Made by a program: the position numbers and the translations under genes
The notes under the pieces: model-generated
What the model was told of the DNA's origin: nothing
The model's database searches: none
What the model saw: the letters and a program-made list of their open reading frames with translations, nothing else
Assembly (NCBI RefSeq): GCF_030382115.1
Contig: NZ_JAUDRJ010000003.1
Span: forward strand, 3,147,523 to 3,170,731
Length of the DNA: 23,209 nt
Source: Nostoc sp. GT001
GTDB taxonomy: Bacteria > Cyanobacteriota > Cyanobacteriia > Cyanobacteriales > Nostocaceae
Direction: 5' to 3'
Part shown: positions 13,830 to 21,034 of the stretch, in pieces
Layout of the letters: every line of letters starts with the position of its first letter
Position numbering within the stretch: the first letter of the stretch is position 1

Positions 13830-15302
13830 TTACCAATAAAGCTTGCTACCAGAAAATCGGGTCATGTAAATATCAGTTAAAGCATTGCGATTAGTTGTCG
13901 TGCCATCGCTAACGACGTATGGCTTGAATTGTGCTGTAGAGGCTGCTACAAGATAAATTTGTGCAGTACCCGAAGCGTACATTAAAGTCTCGGCTCCGCT
14001 GATTTGCCAGAGCCGATATTCTGTGGCTCCCACATAAATAGAGCCGATAAAAAAGCTTACGATCGTACCAGTAGTTCTTTCTATGCTTGCGCTAGCATGA
14101 AATTCATACCAGCCAGATGTAGGGGCAGTAAATGTTGCTGTTGAGGGAACAAAAGCATTATCGGTATCTAGCAATTCTGAATCAAAATTCAGAATATTTA
14201 AGCCTGCTGTAAGAGCTTGATCGGTTGTTTTGACTGCCGCAAATGCAGTGCTTGCTAGTTTATTTTTTACGTATAAAGTTGTTGCTAACTTATTACTTTC
14301 ATCGCTTATCGCTTGGGTTGGCGCTGCTGGATTATTAGTAAAAATTGGGCTATCTTTAGTGGCAAATTCATTTCCCACCCATTGAGTGGTAGGTATAGCG
14401 AGTGAGCGATCGCCCAAAAGTGGATTGCTATTGCGGCTAGGCGAACCAGTCAGGTTAGGGCTATCTAGGGGTGCATAAGTTGCAAGCTGGGCAATTGTTG
14501 CCAATTGCACAATGATGTCGCGCACGGCATTTTTGCTAGGAGCATTTGTGTCTCCGTTCCACCCAGTCGCATCGTAAGCAGTGTCATTCCCCCCGGTTCC
14601 TCCAGGGTCGCCAATTTGTGCAAGGATTTGCCAGTAAGCTGTGTTCACCAGCGAAGGAGTTTGGTTTGCGGCAGGATCGGGATTAATATACACCCACGAG
14701 GAGCCGCCATAAGTTACGGAATCATCCCTCTGGTAATAAGTAGCAGATGAATAAGCTCCCTTGAATCGCGGCCCACCACGCAGCGCTTCTACAAAATCAG
14801 CATCAGTAGTCAGCAGTTCGGCAAGCTGTCTGACTGCTCTTGGTAGCGAATCTGTGGAAATGCGTGTTGGGATAAGAGACGCAAATTCAACTGATGAGGT
14901 ATTGGGTACAAGCGCATGGAAATCCATCACCACACTTGATTCTGCGGTGGTGACTTGCCCTAGTTGCTGTGAGGTATCGGCATCGTAAAACGTACCAGTG
15001 TAGTAAAGACTGCTCTCAATGACTACTGGCCCGTCATACTGCGTACCATCTGCCAACCAGTAAGTGATTCTCGTAGTGTGCTTACTGACTACAAAGTGGT
15101 ATGTAACGTTACTTGTGGCGCTTTCGACAACGTTCACGCCACTCAACGTGCCAGAACTAAAAGTGAAGGTGTGAGGCGTGAGAGTATAAATTGAATCAGG
15201 TGTAGTGCCGACATCAACCAATGGCGCATCAAGGGTGACGGTCAAATCGCCGTCAAACGTCACCCCACCCGAATCTACGAATTTTCCTGTTATTTGCGTC
15301 AC
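13830..15302 (-). CDS. tail fibre/appendage protein with C1q/TNF-like end
   Basis: The protein starts VTQITGKFVDSGGVTFDGDL, a beta-rich domain typical of cyanophage fibre or baseplate-plug proteins. A middle part contains GAYSSATYYQRDDSVTYGGS (a carbohydrate-binding-like unit) and repeated fibre segments with QWVGNEFATKDSPIFTNNPA. The last 130 residues, with FTAPTSGWYEFHASASIE, look like a C1q/TNF jelly-roll, a receptor-binding tip in many fibres. I choose GTG at 15302 (490 residues) because an upstream GTG at 15362 would add 20 residues coded by a tandem heptamer repeat. It would correspond to P2 gene H. The next fibre gene follows after two bases. Confidence 0.75.
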   Translation of the reverse strand: MTQITGKFVDSGGVTFDGDLTVTLDAPLVDVGTTPDSIYTLTPHTFTFSSGTLSGVNVVESATSNVTYHFVVSKHTTRITYWLADGTQYDGPVVIESSLYYTGTFYDADTSQQLGQVTTAESSVVMDFHALVPNTSSVEFASLIPTRISTDSLPRAVRQLAELLTTDADFVEALRGGPRFKGAYSSATYYQRDDSVTYGGSSWVYINPDPAANQTPSLVNTAYWQILAQIGDPGGTGGNDTAYDATGWNGDTNAPSKNAVRDIIVQLATIAQLATYAPLDSPNLTGSPSRNSNPLLGDRSLAIPTTQWVGNEFATKDSPIFTNNPAAPTQAISDESNKLATTLYVKNKLASTAFAAVKTTDQALTAGLNILNFDSELLDTDNAFVPSTATFTAPTSGWYEFHASASIERTTGTIVSFFIGSIYVGATEYRLWQISGAETLMYASGTAQIYLVAASTAQFKPYVVSDGTTTNRNALTDIYMTRFSGSKLYW

Positions 15303-15306
15303 TTGA

Positions 15307-15337
15307 AGGCAGTAGGCAGGAGGCAGGAGGCAGGAGG
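15307..15337. repeat. tandem heptamer repeat (AGGCAGG)n
   Basis: Four heptamers (AGGCAGT then three AGGCAGG) and a partial fifth stand in a row. This is the style of short tandemly repeated repetitive (STRR) sequences known in heterocystous cyanobacteria. It abuts the likely start of the fibre gene. Confidence 0.75.
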
Positions 15338-15390
15338 AAAGATGCCTATTTGTCCTAGCCACTAAAGAACAGTGTTAGATTTCCCTTCTG

Positions 15391-15441
15391 CCACGCCACT
15401 TGCTTTATGCAGGGTTTCCCGTCCACCGCAGTGACTCCTCT
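15391..15441. repeat. Nostoc-type dispersed repeat between fibre gene and HU
   Basis: The stretch holds ACGCCACTTGC, GGGTTTCCC and ACCGCAGTG, an arrangement I remember from intergenic dispersed repeats in Nostoc genomes. TCCTCCTGCCTTCT just beyond it is an inverted relative of the heptamer at 15307-15337. The 159-base gap (15303-15461) contains nothing else I can name. Confidence 0.45.
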
Positions 15442-15461
15442 GCTCCGTCCTCCTGCCTTCT

Positions 15462-15737
15462 TCAGGGTGCTACCGATTCCCTAAACTGTTTCCCCGCTGA
15501 AAAGCCAGGTACTCTAGTTGCTTTAATTTCCATCTTTTCATTGGTTTTGGGGTTACGCCCTTCACGGGCGGCTCGGTCACGGGGTTCAAATGAGCCAAAC
15601 CCTACCAGTGTTACCTTGTCACCGCCAGAGACAGTTTCAATGATTGTGTCCAAAGTGGCGGTTATTACCGCATCCGCCTGTTTTTTGGTGACGCCAGTCT
15701 TGTCAGCTATAGCATCTATCAATTCACCTTTGTTCAT
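15462..15737 (-). CDS. HU-family histone-like DNA-binding protein
   Basis: The 91-residue protein is full length for HU: MNKGELIDAIADKTGVTKKQ at the start, the body VTLVGFGSFEPRDRAAREGR followed by NPKTNEKMEIKATRVPGFSA and GKQF. RNPKT and the arm residues are those that bend DNA. HU dimers compact and bend DNA and help recombination and replication. GAGGAA precedes the ATG. It sits in the tail operon between gpI and the fibre genes, which is unusual; it may be a phage copy that aids integrase function or DNA packaging, or a host-derived gene captured here. No sign of decay is visible. Confidence 0.92.
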   Translation of the reverse strand: MNKGELIDAIADKTGVTKKQADAVITATLDTIIETVSGGDKVTLVGFGSFEPRDRAAREGRNPKTNEKMEIKATRVPGFSAGKQFRESVAP

Positions 15738-15770
15738 ACCGATTCCTCACGATTTTGGTATGAATTGTAA

Positions 15771-16400
15771 CTAAAAGGCGACAGAACTATCAAAAACTGG
15801 GTCGCCAGCGATCGAAAAACCTGTTACGAATTGGCTGTAACACACAGTTGATTTGACGTAAACTGGCCCGTACAGCCGATTGAATTTAACTGCTAACCGC
15901 CACTGGTAAGAAGTTCGCAGATAAGCAAGTGGCAATAACAAGAAGTATTCCAGAGGTTCGCCACCGAGAGCATCCCCTGCCACGTTGCGCCCTGCCAAGA
16001 ATTCGCCCAAAAGGTAAATTTTACCTTGGATGCCAAAGGTTAGGAGCAAAAATTCTAGTACTGCTCTTGTCCCTTTTGATTCCCAAATGAAGGTAAAGGC
16101 ATTGGTAATGAGCGATCGCTTCTGCGCTTCAGTCCACGATGTTTCCCAGTACTCCCCTGTGAAGCCGCACAGCTGCGCTAACCAGTCTAAGTTCTCGGAT
16201 GCGGCTGTTGTTGGATCAAGGTAATCAGCATAAAAATTATCCACTGCTGCCTTAATTGCCACCAGATACTCATCCACTGGCAATGTTAGCCAATCCGCCA
16301 CAGGATCAAGTTCTGGGTCATCTGGTGCAACTTGATACTTCTCTTCAGCGATCGGCAGGCGTTTGTAAATTGGTCTTCCTTGTTCCCACGCTGATGGCAT
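15771..16400 (-). CDS. phage tail protein I (baseplate wedge)
   Basis: The 209-residue protein contains LDWLAQLCGFTGEYWETSWT, EAQKRSLITNAFTFIWESKG and TRAVLEFLLLTFGI. The LxxLAxxxG...W...R.LI....xxxxKGT pattern is typical of the tail protein I family, which joins gpJ and the fibre in the baseplate of contractile tails. A near-perfect ribosome-binding site (AGGAGGA) lies five bases before the ATG at 16400. It is followed by the HU gene after 33 bases and is preceded by gpJ, across a repeat-filled spacer. Confidence 0.85.
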   Translation of the reverse strand: MPSAWEQGRPIYKRLPIAEEKYQVAPDDPELDPVADWLTLPVDEYLVAIKAAVDNFYADYLDPTTAASENLDWLAQLCGFTGEYWETSWTEAQKRSLITNAFTFIWESKGTRAVLEFLLLTFGIQGKIYLLGEFLAGRNVAGDALGGEPLEYFLLLPLAYLRTSYQWRLAVKFNRLYGPVYVKSTVCYSQFVTGFSIAGDPVFDSSVAF

Positions 16401-16416
16401 TAGTCCTCCTAATTAC

Positions 16417-16469
16417 TAATTCGTAATTCGTAATTCGTAATTGGGGAGTTAATTACGAATTACGAATTA
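16417..16469. repeat. tandem heptamers forming a 19-bp perfect hairpin
   Basis: TAATTCG is repeated three times with a partial copy (16417-16442). Its inverse follows (16451-16469), so 16424-16442 pairs perfectly with 16451-16469 around GGGGAGTT. It fills the 80-base spacer between the gpJ and gpI genes, just upstream of the gpI ribosome-binding site. Such repeats are common between cyanobacterial genes and may affect mRNA stability. Confidence 0.8.
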
Positions 16470-16480
16470 TCAATTACGAC

Positions 16481-17671
16481 TCAATCTAAATCCCCTCCCT
16501 CACCGTAACTGTAGGTAAAATTCTGTCCTCCTAGCACCAGGTCAACTGTGAGGTCGAGTAGGTAAGCTGCACTGTAGCTGTTGGGTAATTGAATGTCTGC
16601 ATACGAGACATCCTGCGCTGTATGCGTCGAAACTGATTGCACAAACTCGACTCCCGCCAGCTTCACCTGAAATTCTAGTTCCTTAAGGTTGATGGTTTCT
16701 CCCAACGCCAGATTCCCAGGTTGTAGGTACTCCTGAAGTCGTTGGTAAATCGCAAGTGCGATCGCCTCTGGATTACTCCCAGGTAGCAAGGAGGCGATCG
16801 CGTATACCTCCAACGGCACAAGCTCGATACTGGAAACGTACACCAGTACCCCAATCGGTGCTTTACCCGGCGCTCTTAAGGCTGATTGCAGAACGTTAAT
16901 TTGAGCTTGGTTTAACTCTGTACCGTCTGGATTTAAGCCGAAAACGTGTACCGCACCCTTTTCAAAACTGATTTTATCAGCTGCCAGCAACCCCACTGCT
17001 TTGGTTACACTCCCCTCACCCAGTAGCAACTTCGTCTCTTGCTCGTAGTCATCGGCGCTCGTCAACCCCCGCCGTCGCAGTGCTACAAATCCTCTGGCTC
17101 TCGCTTCGTCTTCTGTCTCTTCGTCGATTCCGCCACTCGCAAGCGAAGTGTTGGTCACGGATTGCAGGAAAGCCCGCGACTCGCTCAAATTCTTAATGGT
17201 GTAGGCAGGCAAGTTATAGCTGCGTCCCAAATTCTCAGCCGTTGCACTTACCACCCCACTTATTGACCCAGCCGGAATCACCAAATCTTCATCAGTTAAG
17301 AAGTTATAGGTATTGCTCACGTCACTCACCATGTACCCCGCACTCAGGTAAAATGGACTGCCGAGCGGTGCTGACAACGTGAAGGTGAGCGAGACCTGCG
17401 CCGCCTTTCCCAATCTTCGCTGTATCCCGGCAATTTTCAAAAACTCCACTGCCAAGGCTGACGGCAGCTTGTTGGTATAGTACAAATGCTCTAAAACAGC
17501 AAACAAGTGACCCTCGTACAAAGCCACAATAGGGCTTGCTGCTGAGAAATCGTTGAGAGTGCGATCGCTTGCCGTGTAACATCTATCCTGCATTGCTTGC
17601 AGAATCAGTTTAGGGTCTGCTGGATAAAGAGGTTCTGGTTGTAGGGGGGTGAATCTGGTAGGATTAGGCAT
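16481..17671 (-). CDS. baseplate J family protein
   Basis: The 396-residue protein has the hallmarks of baseplate J/gp47-like wedge proteins: a helical N-terminal region, the beta-domain VSLTFTLSAPLGSPFYLSAG, the junction NLGRSYNLPAYTI, and SLASGGIDEETEDEARARGF with ALRRRGLTSADDYEQ, which is the most conserved segment of the family. The C-terminal part (PIGVLVYVSSIELVPLEVYA) is also typical. It helps build the wedge ring around the hub of a contractile tail. It is separated from the gp25 gene by a membrane-protein gene and two plus-strand genes, unlike the adjacent W-J order of P2. Just 21 bases separate it from the divergent gene at 17693. Confidence 0.92.
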   Translation of the reverse strand: MPNPTRFTPLQPEPLYPADPKLILQAMQDRCYTASDRTLNDFSAASPIVALYEGHLFAVLEHLYYTNKLPSALAVEFLKIAGIQRRLGKAAQVSLTFTLSAPLGSPFYLSAGYMVSDVSNTYNFLTDEDLVIPAGSISGVVSATAENLGRSYNLPAYTIKNLSESRAFLQSVTNTSLASGGIDEETEDEARARGFVALRRRGLTSADDYEQETKLLLGEGSVTKAVGLLAADKISFEKGAVHVFGLNPDGTELNQAQINVLQSALRAPGKAPIGVLVYVSSIELVPLEVYAIASLLPGSNPEAIALAIYQRLQEYLQPGNLALGETINLKELEFQVKLAGVEFVQSVSTHTAQDVSYADIQLPNSYSAAYLLDLTVDLVLGGQNFTYSYGEGGDLD

Positions 17672-17692
17672 AGCTCAAGATTTCCCACCGTA

Positions 17693-17920
17693 ATGAGAAT
17701 CCTGACAATAGCAAGATTATCACTCTTTCAGAAATGCCCGAAATGCGCCCGTCCTTTGTCTAAGCATGAAATGTTTTGCTATGGCAGGTATTGGGATTGG
17801 AAAACCTGCGTTGAATGTGGTCACACGATTAACCCACCACCTTTTTTGCCGAGAGGAAGTTCCGGGGCATTAATTGTCAAAAATGGGATTGGGAAAATTG
17901 ATGAAGGGTTATCTGATTAG
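17693..17920 (+). CDS. small zinc-ribbon protein on opposite strand
   Basis: The 75-residue protein contains KCPKCARPLSKHEMFCYGRY and TCVECGHTINPP; Cys15, 18, 39 and 42 fit a zinc ribbon. It is read against the direction of the tail operon, starts 21 bases from gpJ and ends two bases before a 27-bp palindrome. Any promoter must lie within the gpJ gene or in that short gap. Position and orientation suit a separately expressed cargo gene (moron). The function is unknown; such small ribbons often bind nucleic acid or proteins. Confidence 0.6.
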   Translation: MRILTIARLSLFQKCPKCARPLSKHEMFCYGRYWDWKTCVECGHTINPPPFLPRGSSGALIVKNGIGKIDEGLSD

Positions 17921-17922
17921 GT

Positions 17923-17949
17923 TCTATCTGGCGGAATCCGCCAGATAGA
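17923..17949. repeat. 27-bp palindromic repeat, copy 2
   Basis: TCTATCTGGCGG and CCGCCAGATAGA flank the loop AAT. The stems are identical to those at 3855-3881, where the loop is TTT. It lies two bases after the stop of the zinc-ribbon gene and could work as a transcript end, though no T-run follows. Confidence 0.75.
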
Positions 17950-17971
17950 TTGAAATTAGGCGTAGTCGCTT

Positions 17972-17999
17972 TTGTACAATAAGTATACAATCGCACTAT
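17972..17999 (+). promoter_or_regulatory. possible promoter and operator of gene at 18021
   Basis: TTGTAC (17972-17977) and CACTAT (17994-17999) are spaced by 16 bases and could be -35 and -10 boxes. TTGTA and TACAA form an inverted repeat (17972-17990) over the same bases. A seven-codon frame at 18005-18028 overlaps the start of the main gene. Confidence 0.35.
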
Positions 18000-18020
18000 T
18001 GTTTATGAGCAAAACGCGTA

Positions 18021-18500
18021 ATGATTAAATTTGTTTCCGCGCTGCAAGGCGGTGGAAATCTATACGGATTCGGATTGTCGGAAGCCAACCTCAATAGATT
18101 GGAGTTCAACGATGAACCTATATTTTTTGACTTCGGCTATACAGGGCATCCCGAATTATTTGGATTGATTTTATACTTTGGCGAATTTGAAGAACCTGTT
18201 GAAATTACTGCAAATGCTGATGCAGTCAACAATCGCTGTATTCCTTTTATTGACGAAAAGCGTGGCGTAACAGGAGAAACGCTAAGAGTCTTCCCGATCG
18301 CAAAAAGAATCATGCGGGAACTGAGAGGAACCCCGCTCTGGAGCTTTCAAGCTAAGACTCAGATCACCAATCCCAACGATATGCAAATGTTCTTTTCTGG
18401 TCGTACTGAACATGAGATTGAACAGTACTTTTTGGAGAAAGGACTAATCAGCCCTCAGACAAAACGGACATACAAGGGATTTGGAAAACGCCTCCATTAA
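18021..18500 (+). CDS. hypothetical protein, candidate cargo gene
   Basis: The 159-residue protein (MIKFVSALQGGGNLYGFGLS) has an alpha/beta look with LNRLEFNDEPIFFDFGYTGH and a basic, helical C-terminal end (EIEQYFLEKGLISPQTKRTY). I do not recognise it. It lies on the plus strand inside the minus-strand tail module, between the membrane-protein gene and gpJ, with its own promoter-like sequence upstream. Its 3' end overlaps the convergent gene by four bases. It is therefore likely expressed separately from the tail genes, as expected for a lysogeny-expressed moron such as an exclusion or defence gene; that role is inference from context only. Confidence 0.65.
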   Translation: MIKFVSALQGGGNLYGFGLSEANLNRLEFNDEPIFFDFGYTGHPELFGLILYFGEFEEPVEITANADAVNNRCIPFIDEKRGVTGETLRVFPIAKRIMRELRGTPLWSFQAKTQITNPNDMQMFFSGRTEHEIEQYFLEKGLISPQTKRTYKGFGKRLH

Positions 18501-18763
18501 TCATCTCTTGCTTGTTCAGCTTCTTCCATCGCTTCCTCGAACCAGTGAAAAACGTAAGCCAGATAGACGCAAGATATCAGCCATTCAACCGGGTAAAAGG
18601 GTAGGCATTGAATCCCAACCAGTTTAGCTGTGAATTGGTATCCGCTAATATCAAAGTTGACATTCCAGGTTGGCTCCTTGTAAGCAAGCATAATGCTGAC
18701 TGCGATCGTCCCTAGTATTGCGCCAACAAAAATGGTGAAAGCGTGATGTCGCCAGTTTCTCAT
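18497..18763 (-). CDS. small two-span membrane protein
   Basis: The 88-residue protein has two hydrophobic stretches: HAFTIFVGAILGTIAVSIML (about 7-26) and LPFYPVEWLISCVYLAYVFH (about 54-73). The tail (EEAMEEAEQARDD) is acidic. Size and layout would fit a holin or other phage membrane protein, but no lysis enzyme is beside it and a firm match is lacking. Its start overlaps the stop of the gp25 gene by ATGA, so it belongs to the tail operon. It ends at the convergent gene of the plus strand. Confidence 0.65.
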   Translation of the reverse strand: MRNWRHHAFTIFVGAILGTIAVSIMLAYKEPTWNVNFDISGYQFTAKLVGIQCLPFYPVEWLISCVYLAYVFHWFEEAMEEAEQARDD

Positions 18764-19107
18764 GATTTTAGTACTAAACTAATCGACGGCTGTGGCACAT
18801 CTGCAATGCTCCACTCAATTCGCACATTGAAGCCGCCATCTTCTTTGATATTCCCTGTCACCTCAAACCCAACATCGGGGATTTGTTCTTCGAGTGCCAC
18901 TTTGATGCGGGAAAGAACTACTTGAGGTTGGGTGACAGCATCAAAGATGAAGTCAGGACAACCGAATTGTTGCCGCATAATTCTTTCCGAGGGGCGGGTT
19001 TCTAAAACTCCGAAGATCGCATCTCTAATCGTGTCGAAATCTTCACTTAATTTCAGGGAGCCATTGAAAACTTGAAGCGGGTAAGCCAGTCCCCTAAGCT
19101 TTACCAT
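18760..19107 (-). CDS. baseplate wedge protein, gp25/gpW family
   Basis: The 115-residue protein has the gp25-like core: GSLKLSEDFDTIRDAIFGVL followed by ETRPSERIMRQQFGCPDF, then the helix-strand end RIKVALEEQIPDVGFEVTGN. The ETRPGER-type motif is the family signature and is here ETRPSER. Proteins of this family form the core of the baseplate wedge and start sheath assembly in contractile tails and related secretion systems. It overlaps the small gene upstream by 14 bases and the membrane-protein gene downstream by four. Confidence 0.9.
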   Translation of the reverse strand: MVKLRGLAYPLQVFNGSLKLSEDFDTIRDAIFGVLETRPSERIMRQQFGCPDFIFDAVTQPQVVLSRIKVALEEQIPDVGFEVTGNIKEDGGFNVRIEWSIADVPQPSISLVLKS

Positions 19108-19288
19108 TACTCACCTCGATTGCTTTTAGTGCAGCATCTTGCCACGCTGCTTTTCGTTCTTCTTCAAGAGTTGTATTCCACAGACTTTCTAATTTATCAC
19201 GGGTGGCAGGGAATGCTGCGGACTGTTTTTTTGGCAAGGATAAGTTAAAGGCTATAAATGCAGCTTTCCCTAAATCCAAATTATCCAT
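19094..19288 (-). CDS. small helical protein of tail operon
   Basis: The 64-residue protein (MDNLDLGKAAFIAFNLSLPK) is mainly helical and charged (LESLWNTTLEEERKAAWQDA). It lies between gpV and gp25, starts one base after the gpV stop and overlaps the gp25 start by 14 bases, so it is almost certainly translated with them. I do not recognise a family. Confidence 0.6.
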   Translation of the reverse strand: MDNLDLGKAAFIAFNLSLPKKQSAAFPATRDKLESLWNTTLEEERKAAWQDAALKAIEVSNGKA

Positions 19289-19289
19289 A

Positions 19290-20078
19290 TTAGTAACCCC
19301 GGTTGATTATATGGTCGCCATCGTCATCGATAGCACCAACGACTGCAACCTCTTTACCATTAATTTGAAAACCGCCAGCATTTAAAACATTTATAGTTGC
19401 CCCCGCTGCATTCCACACCCAGCTTGTGCCGGATGCTCCCCCTAGTTGCCACTCTTGCCCAGAGGCATTGCCAAAACGTAATTGTCCGCCACTCATAACG
19501 ATGTAACCGCCACTGCCATCTTCTAATCGCACTTCAGTGAGTCCGGCGATGGTGACTCTGTTGTTAGCGGCTTCTAGGTTGATTTCGCCCACAGAGGTAG
19601 TTAGGGCATAGTTTTGCTCGACTTTCACCACGTGGTTTTGGTCAGTTTCGTCGATGCGATCGCCTACCGTCTGGTGCGTACTGGAGCCGATGATTGTGCG
19701 GCGATCGTTCCCGGCTACTTCCACGGCACAGTCACGCACTGGGTCAGATTGCGTTGGGTCTGGCGGATTGGTGTCATTGTGCGTTACGCCCAGCCACACC
19801 CCATCATGGGGGTCGCCGTCCAAAGATTGGAAGTACACGGTAGAGCCAACCACAGGAATGGGAGCGTCCATCGCGGGGGCTGGGTTGCAGTGCGATAGCC
19901 AATCCGTTGGCGCTAAACCTGCCTTGGATTGGGGGCTTACTTTGATCCGGCGTTGATTGAGAGGATCGGCATTATCAGTTACAATGCCAATTTGCAAGCC
20001 ATACACGCGGTTGGGGAGTTCGGCGAGTTGGGCTTTAAGCCTGTTTAGTTCGGCAAGGGTGCTTAAAATTTGGGACAT
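19290..20078 (-). CDS. baseplate assembly protein V (tail spike)
   Basis: The 262-residue protein has an N-terminal OB-like domain (YGLQIGIVTDNADPLNQRRI, VPVVGSTVYFQ-type strands, GDPHDGVWLGVTH) and a C-terminal repetitive beta-helix with GEINLEAANNRVTIAG and GGYIVMSGGQLRFGN. It ends with the apex-like NGKEVAVVGAIDDDGDH. This is the plan of gpV/gp5-type spikes that form the puncturing tip beneath the hub. The gene order spike-gp25-J-I agrees with P2-type tails. It is preceded by two AT-rich genes that separate it from the hub gene. Confidence 0.9.
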   Translation of the reverse strand: MSQILSTLAELNRLKAQLAELPNRVYGLQIGIVTDNADPLNQRRIKVSPQSKAGLAPTDWLSHCNPAPAMDAPIPVVGSTVYFQSLDGDPHDGVWLGVTHNDTNPPDPTQSDPVRDCAVEVAGNDRRTIIGSSTHQTVGDRIDETDQNHVVKVEQNYALTTSVGEINLEAANNRVTIAGLTEVRLEDGSGGYIVMSGGQLRFGNASGQEWQLGGASGTSWVWNAAGATINVLNAGGFQINGKEVAVVGAIDDDGDHIINRGY

Positions 20079-20082
20079 GGGC

Positions 20083-20976
20083 TTAGGCTTCCCCGTTCTT
20101 TATTGCTCCTACCCAATCAGTTAAGGCAAATATTTCGATCAACTCATTAACGCATAAGTGAATAAACTTTGTATATTGTTCGTCTTCCTGGTTTTTGGAA
20201 AAAACCTTAGAAACATCTATTAAATTAGATATATTTTTATTGTGTAAAGCCAATCGATGAAAGGCTAGTTCAAATAACTGTAAGGCGATCGCCTTACAAG
20301 CATTCGTTTTTAAAAAAGAAATCGCCTCTCCTACAAATATTGTTTGCATATCAATGTCAAGTTTGTTTAGCCATATTAAAAAACTTTTGGTAGCTGCTTC
20401 ATCGACAAAGCTTGCATCAACGCAATTTAATGGGTTTTCTTCTGCTTTGATTTCTTCTAATCTCATCCTACTTGCTTCTTTAAAAATTTCAGGATTAAAT
20501 TTAACCGCTAATCCTAAAAAATCAGTAGCAGTAGACTTTTCAACTGCTTTAGCTGCTTTGTTATTGCAGTTATTAACTTTTTTAAAAGCATTGAAAAAGC
20601 ATCCTCTCATACTATCTTTATCGTATCCCACAATTTCTAGAAATCTAGAATTGTATATTTTTAGCCTTTGCTCTCGATTTTTTGCATTGAATCTATTAAT
20701 ATCAACTTGGCTTATTTGACTGTTAAAGTTCTCACAAGTTGCATCAGCCAAGCTTTTAAAATGAGCAAATGAAGGTCTAACTTCGGCGCTTTTTACCAAA
20801 ACTATTTGTTTTGATTTTGGCGCTAATCTTGTGTGTTCTCGGCGCTTAGATGCGCCGATTAAGTAAATAGGTTCTCCACATTTTGGACATCTTAGTTGCC
20901 AGTTTGCGTAATCACGGTAGCTAGATTCAGAGGCATCTACAATTACGCCATACAACAAGCTTTTAGCGTAGCGCAT
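20083..20976 (-). CDS. AT-rich hypothetical protein with CoiA-like zinc motif
   Basis: The protein (297 residues from ATG at 20976; a TTG lies six bases earlier) begins MRYAKSLLYGVIVDA. Its N-terminal part has RCPKCGEPIYLIGASK and SFAHFKSLADATCENFN, a CxxC plus HF...C arrangement resembling the zinc-binding start of competence protein CoiA-like nucleases. The rest is helical with many Lys and Asn and has no motif I know. The gene is clearly richer in A and T than the neighbouring tail genes and sits between hub and spike, so I read it as recently acquired cargo. A nuclease or defence role is possible but not shown by catalytic residues. Confidence 0.6.
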   Translation of the reverse strand: MRYAKSLLYGVIVDASESSYRDYANWQLRCPKCGEPIYLIGASKRREHTRLAPKSKQIVLVKSAEVRPSFAHFKSLADATCENFNSQISQVDINRFNAKNREQRLKIYNSRFLEIVGYDKDSMRGCFFNAFKKVNNCNNKAAKAVEKSTATDFLGLAVKFNPEIFKEASRMRLEEIKAEENPLNCVDASFVDEAATKSFLIWLNKLDIDMQTIFVGEAISFLKTNACKAIALQLFELAFHRLALHNKNISNLIDVSKVFSKNQEDEQYTKFIHLCVNELIEIFALTDWVGAIKNGEA

Positions 20977-21034
20977 AGGCAAGCATCAAGAACTATAAAC
21001 TTTACGGACAAGTAAATTATCGAGCGATCGCCAC

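Noticed and set aside
12463..15302. Diversity-generating retroelement target in the fibre genes
   Set aside because: No reverse transcriptase gene and no template/variable repeat pair can be seen in the window.
16417..16469. Possible CRISPR-like array
   Set aside because: The units are 7 bases long with no spacers and an inverted half; this is a tandem heptamer repeat of the cyanobacterial type.
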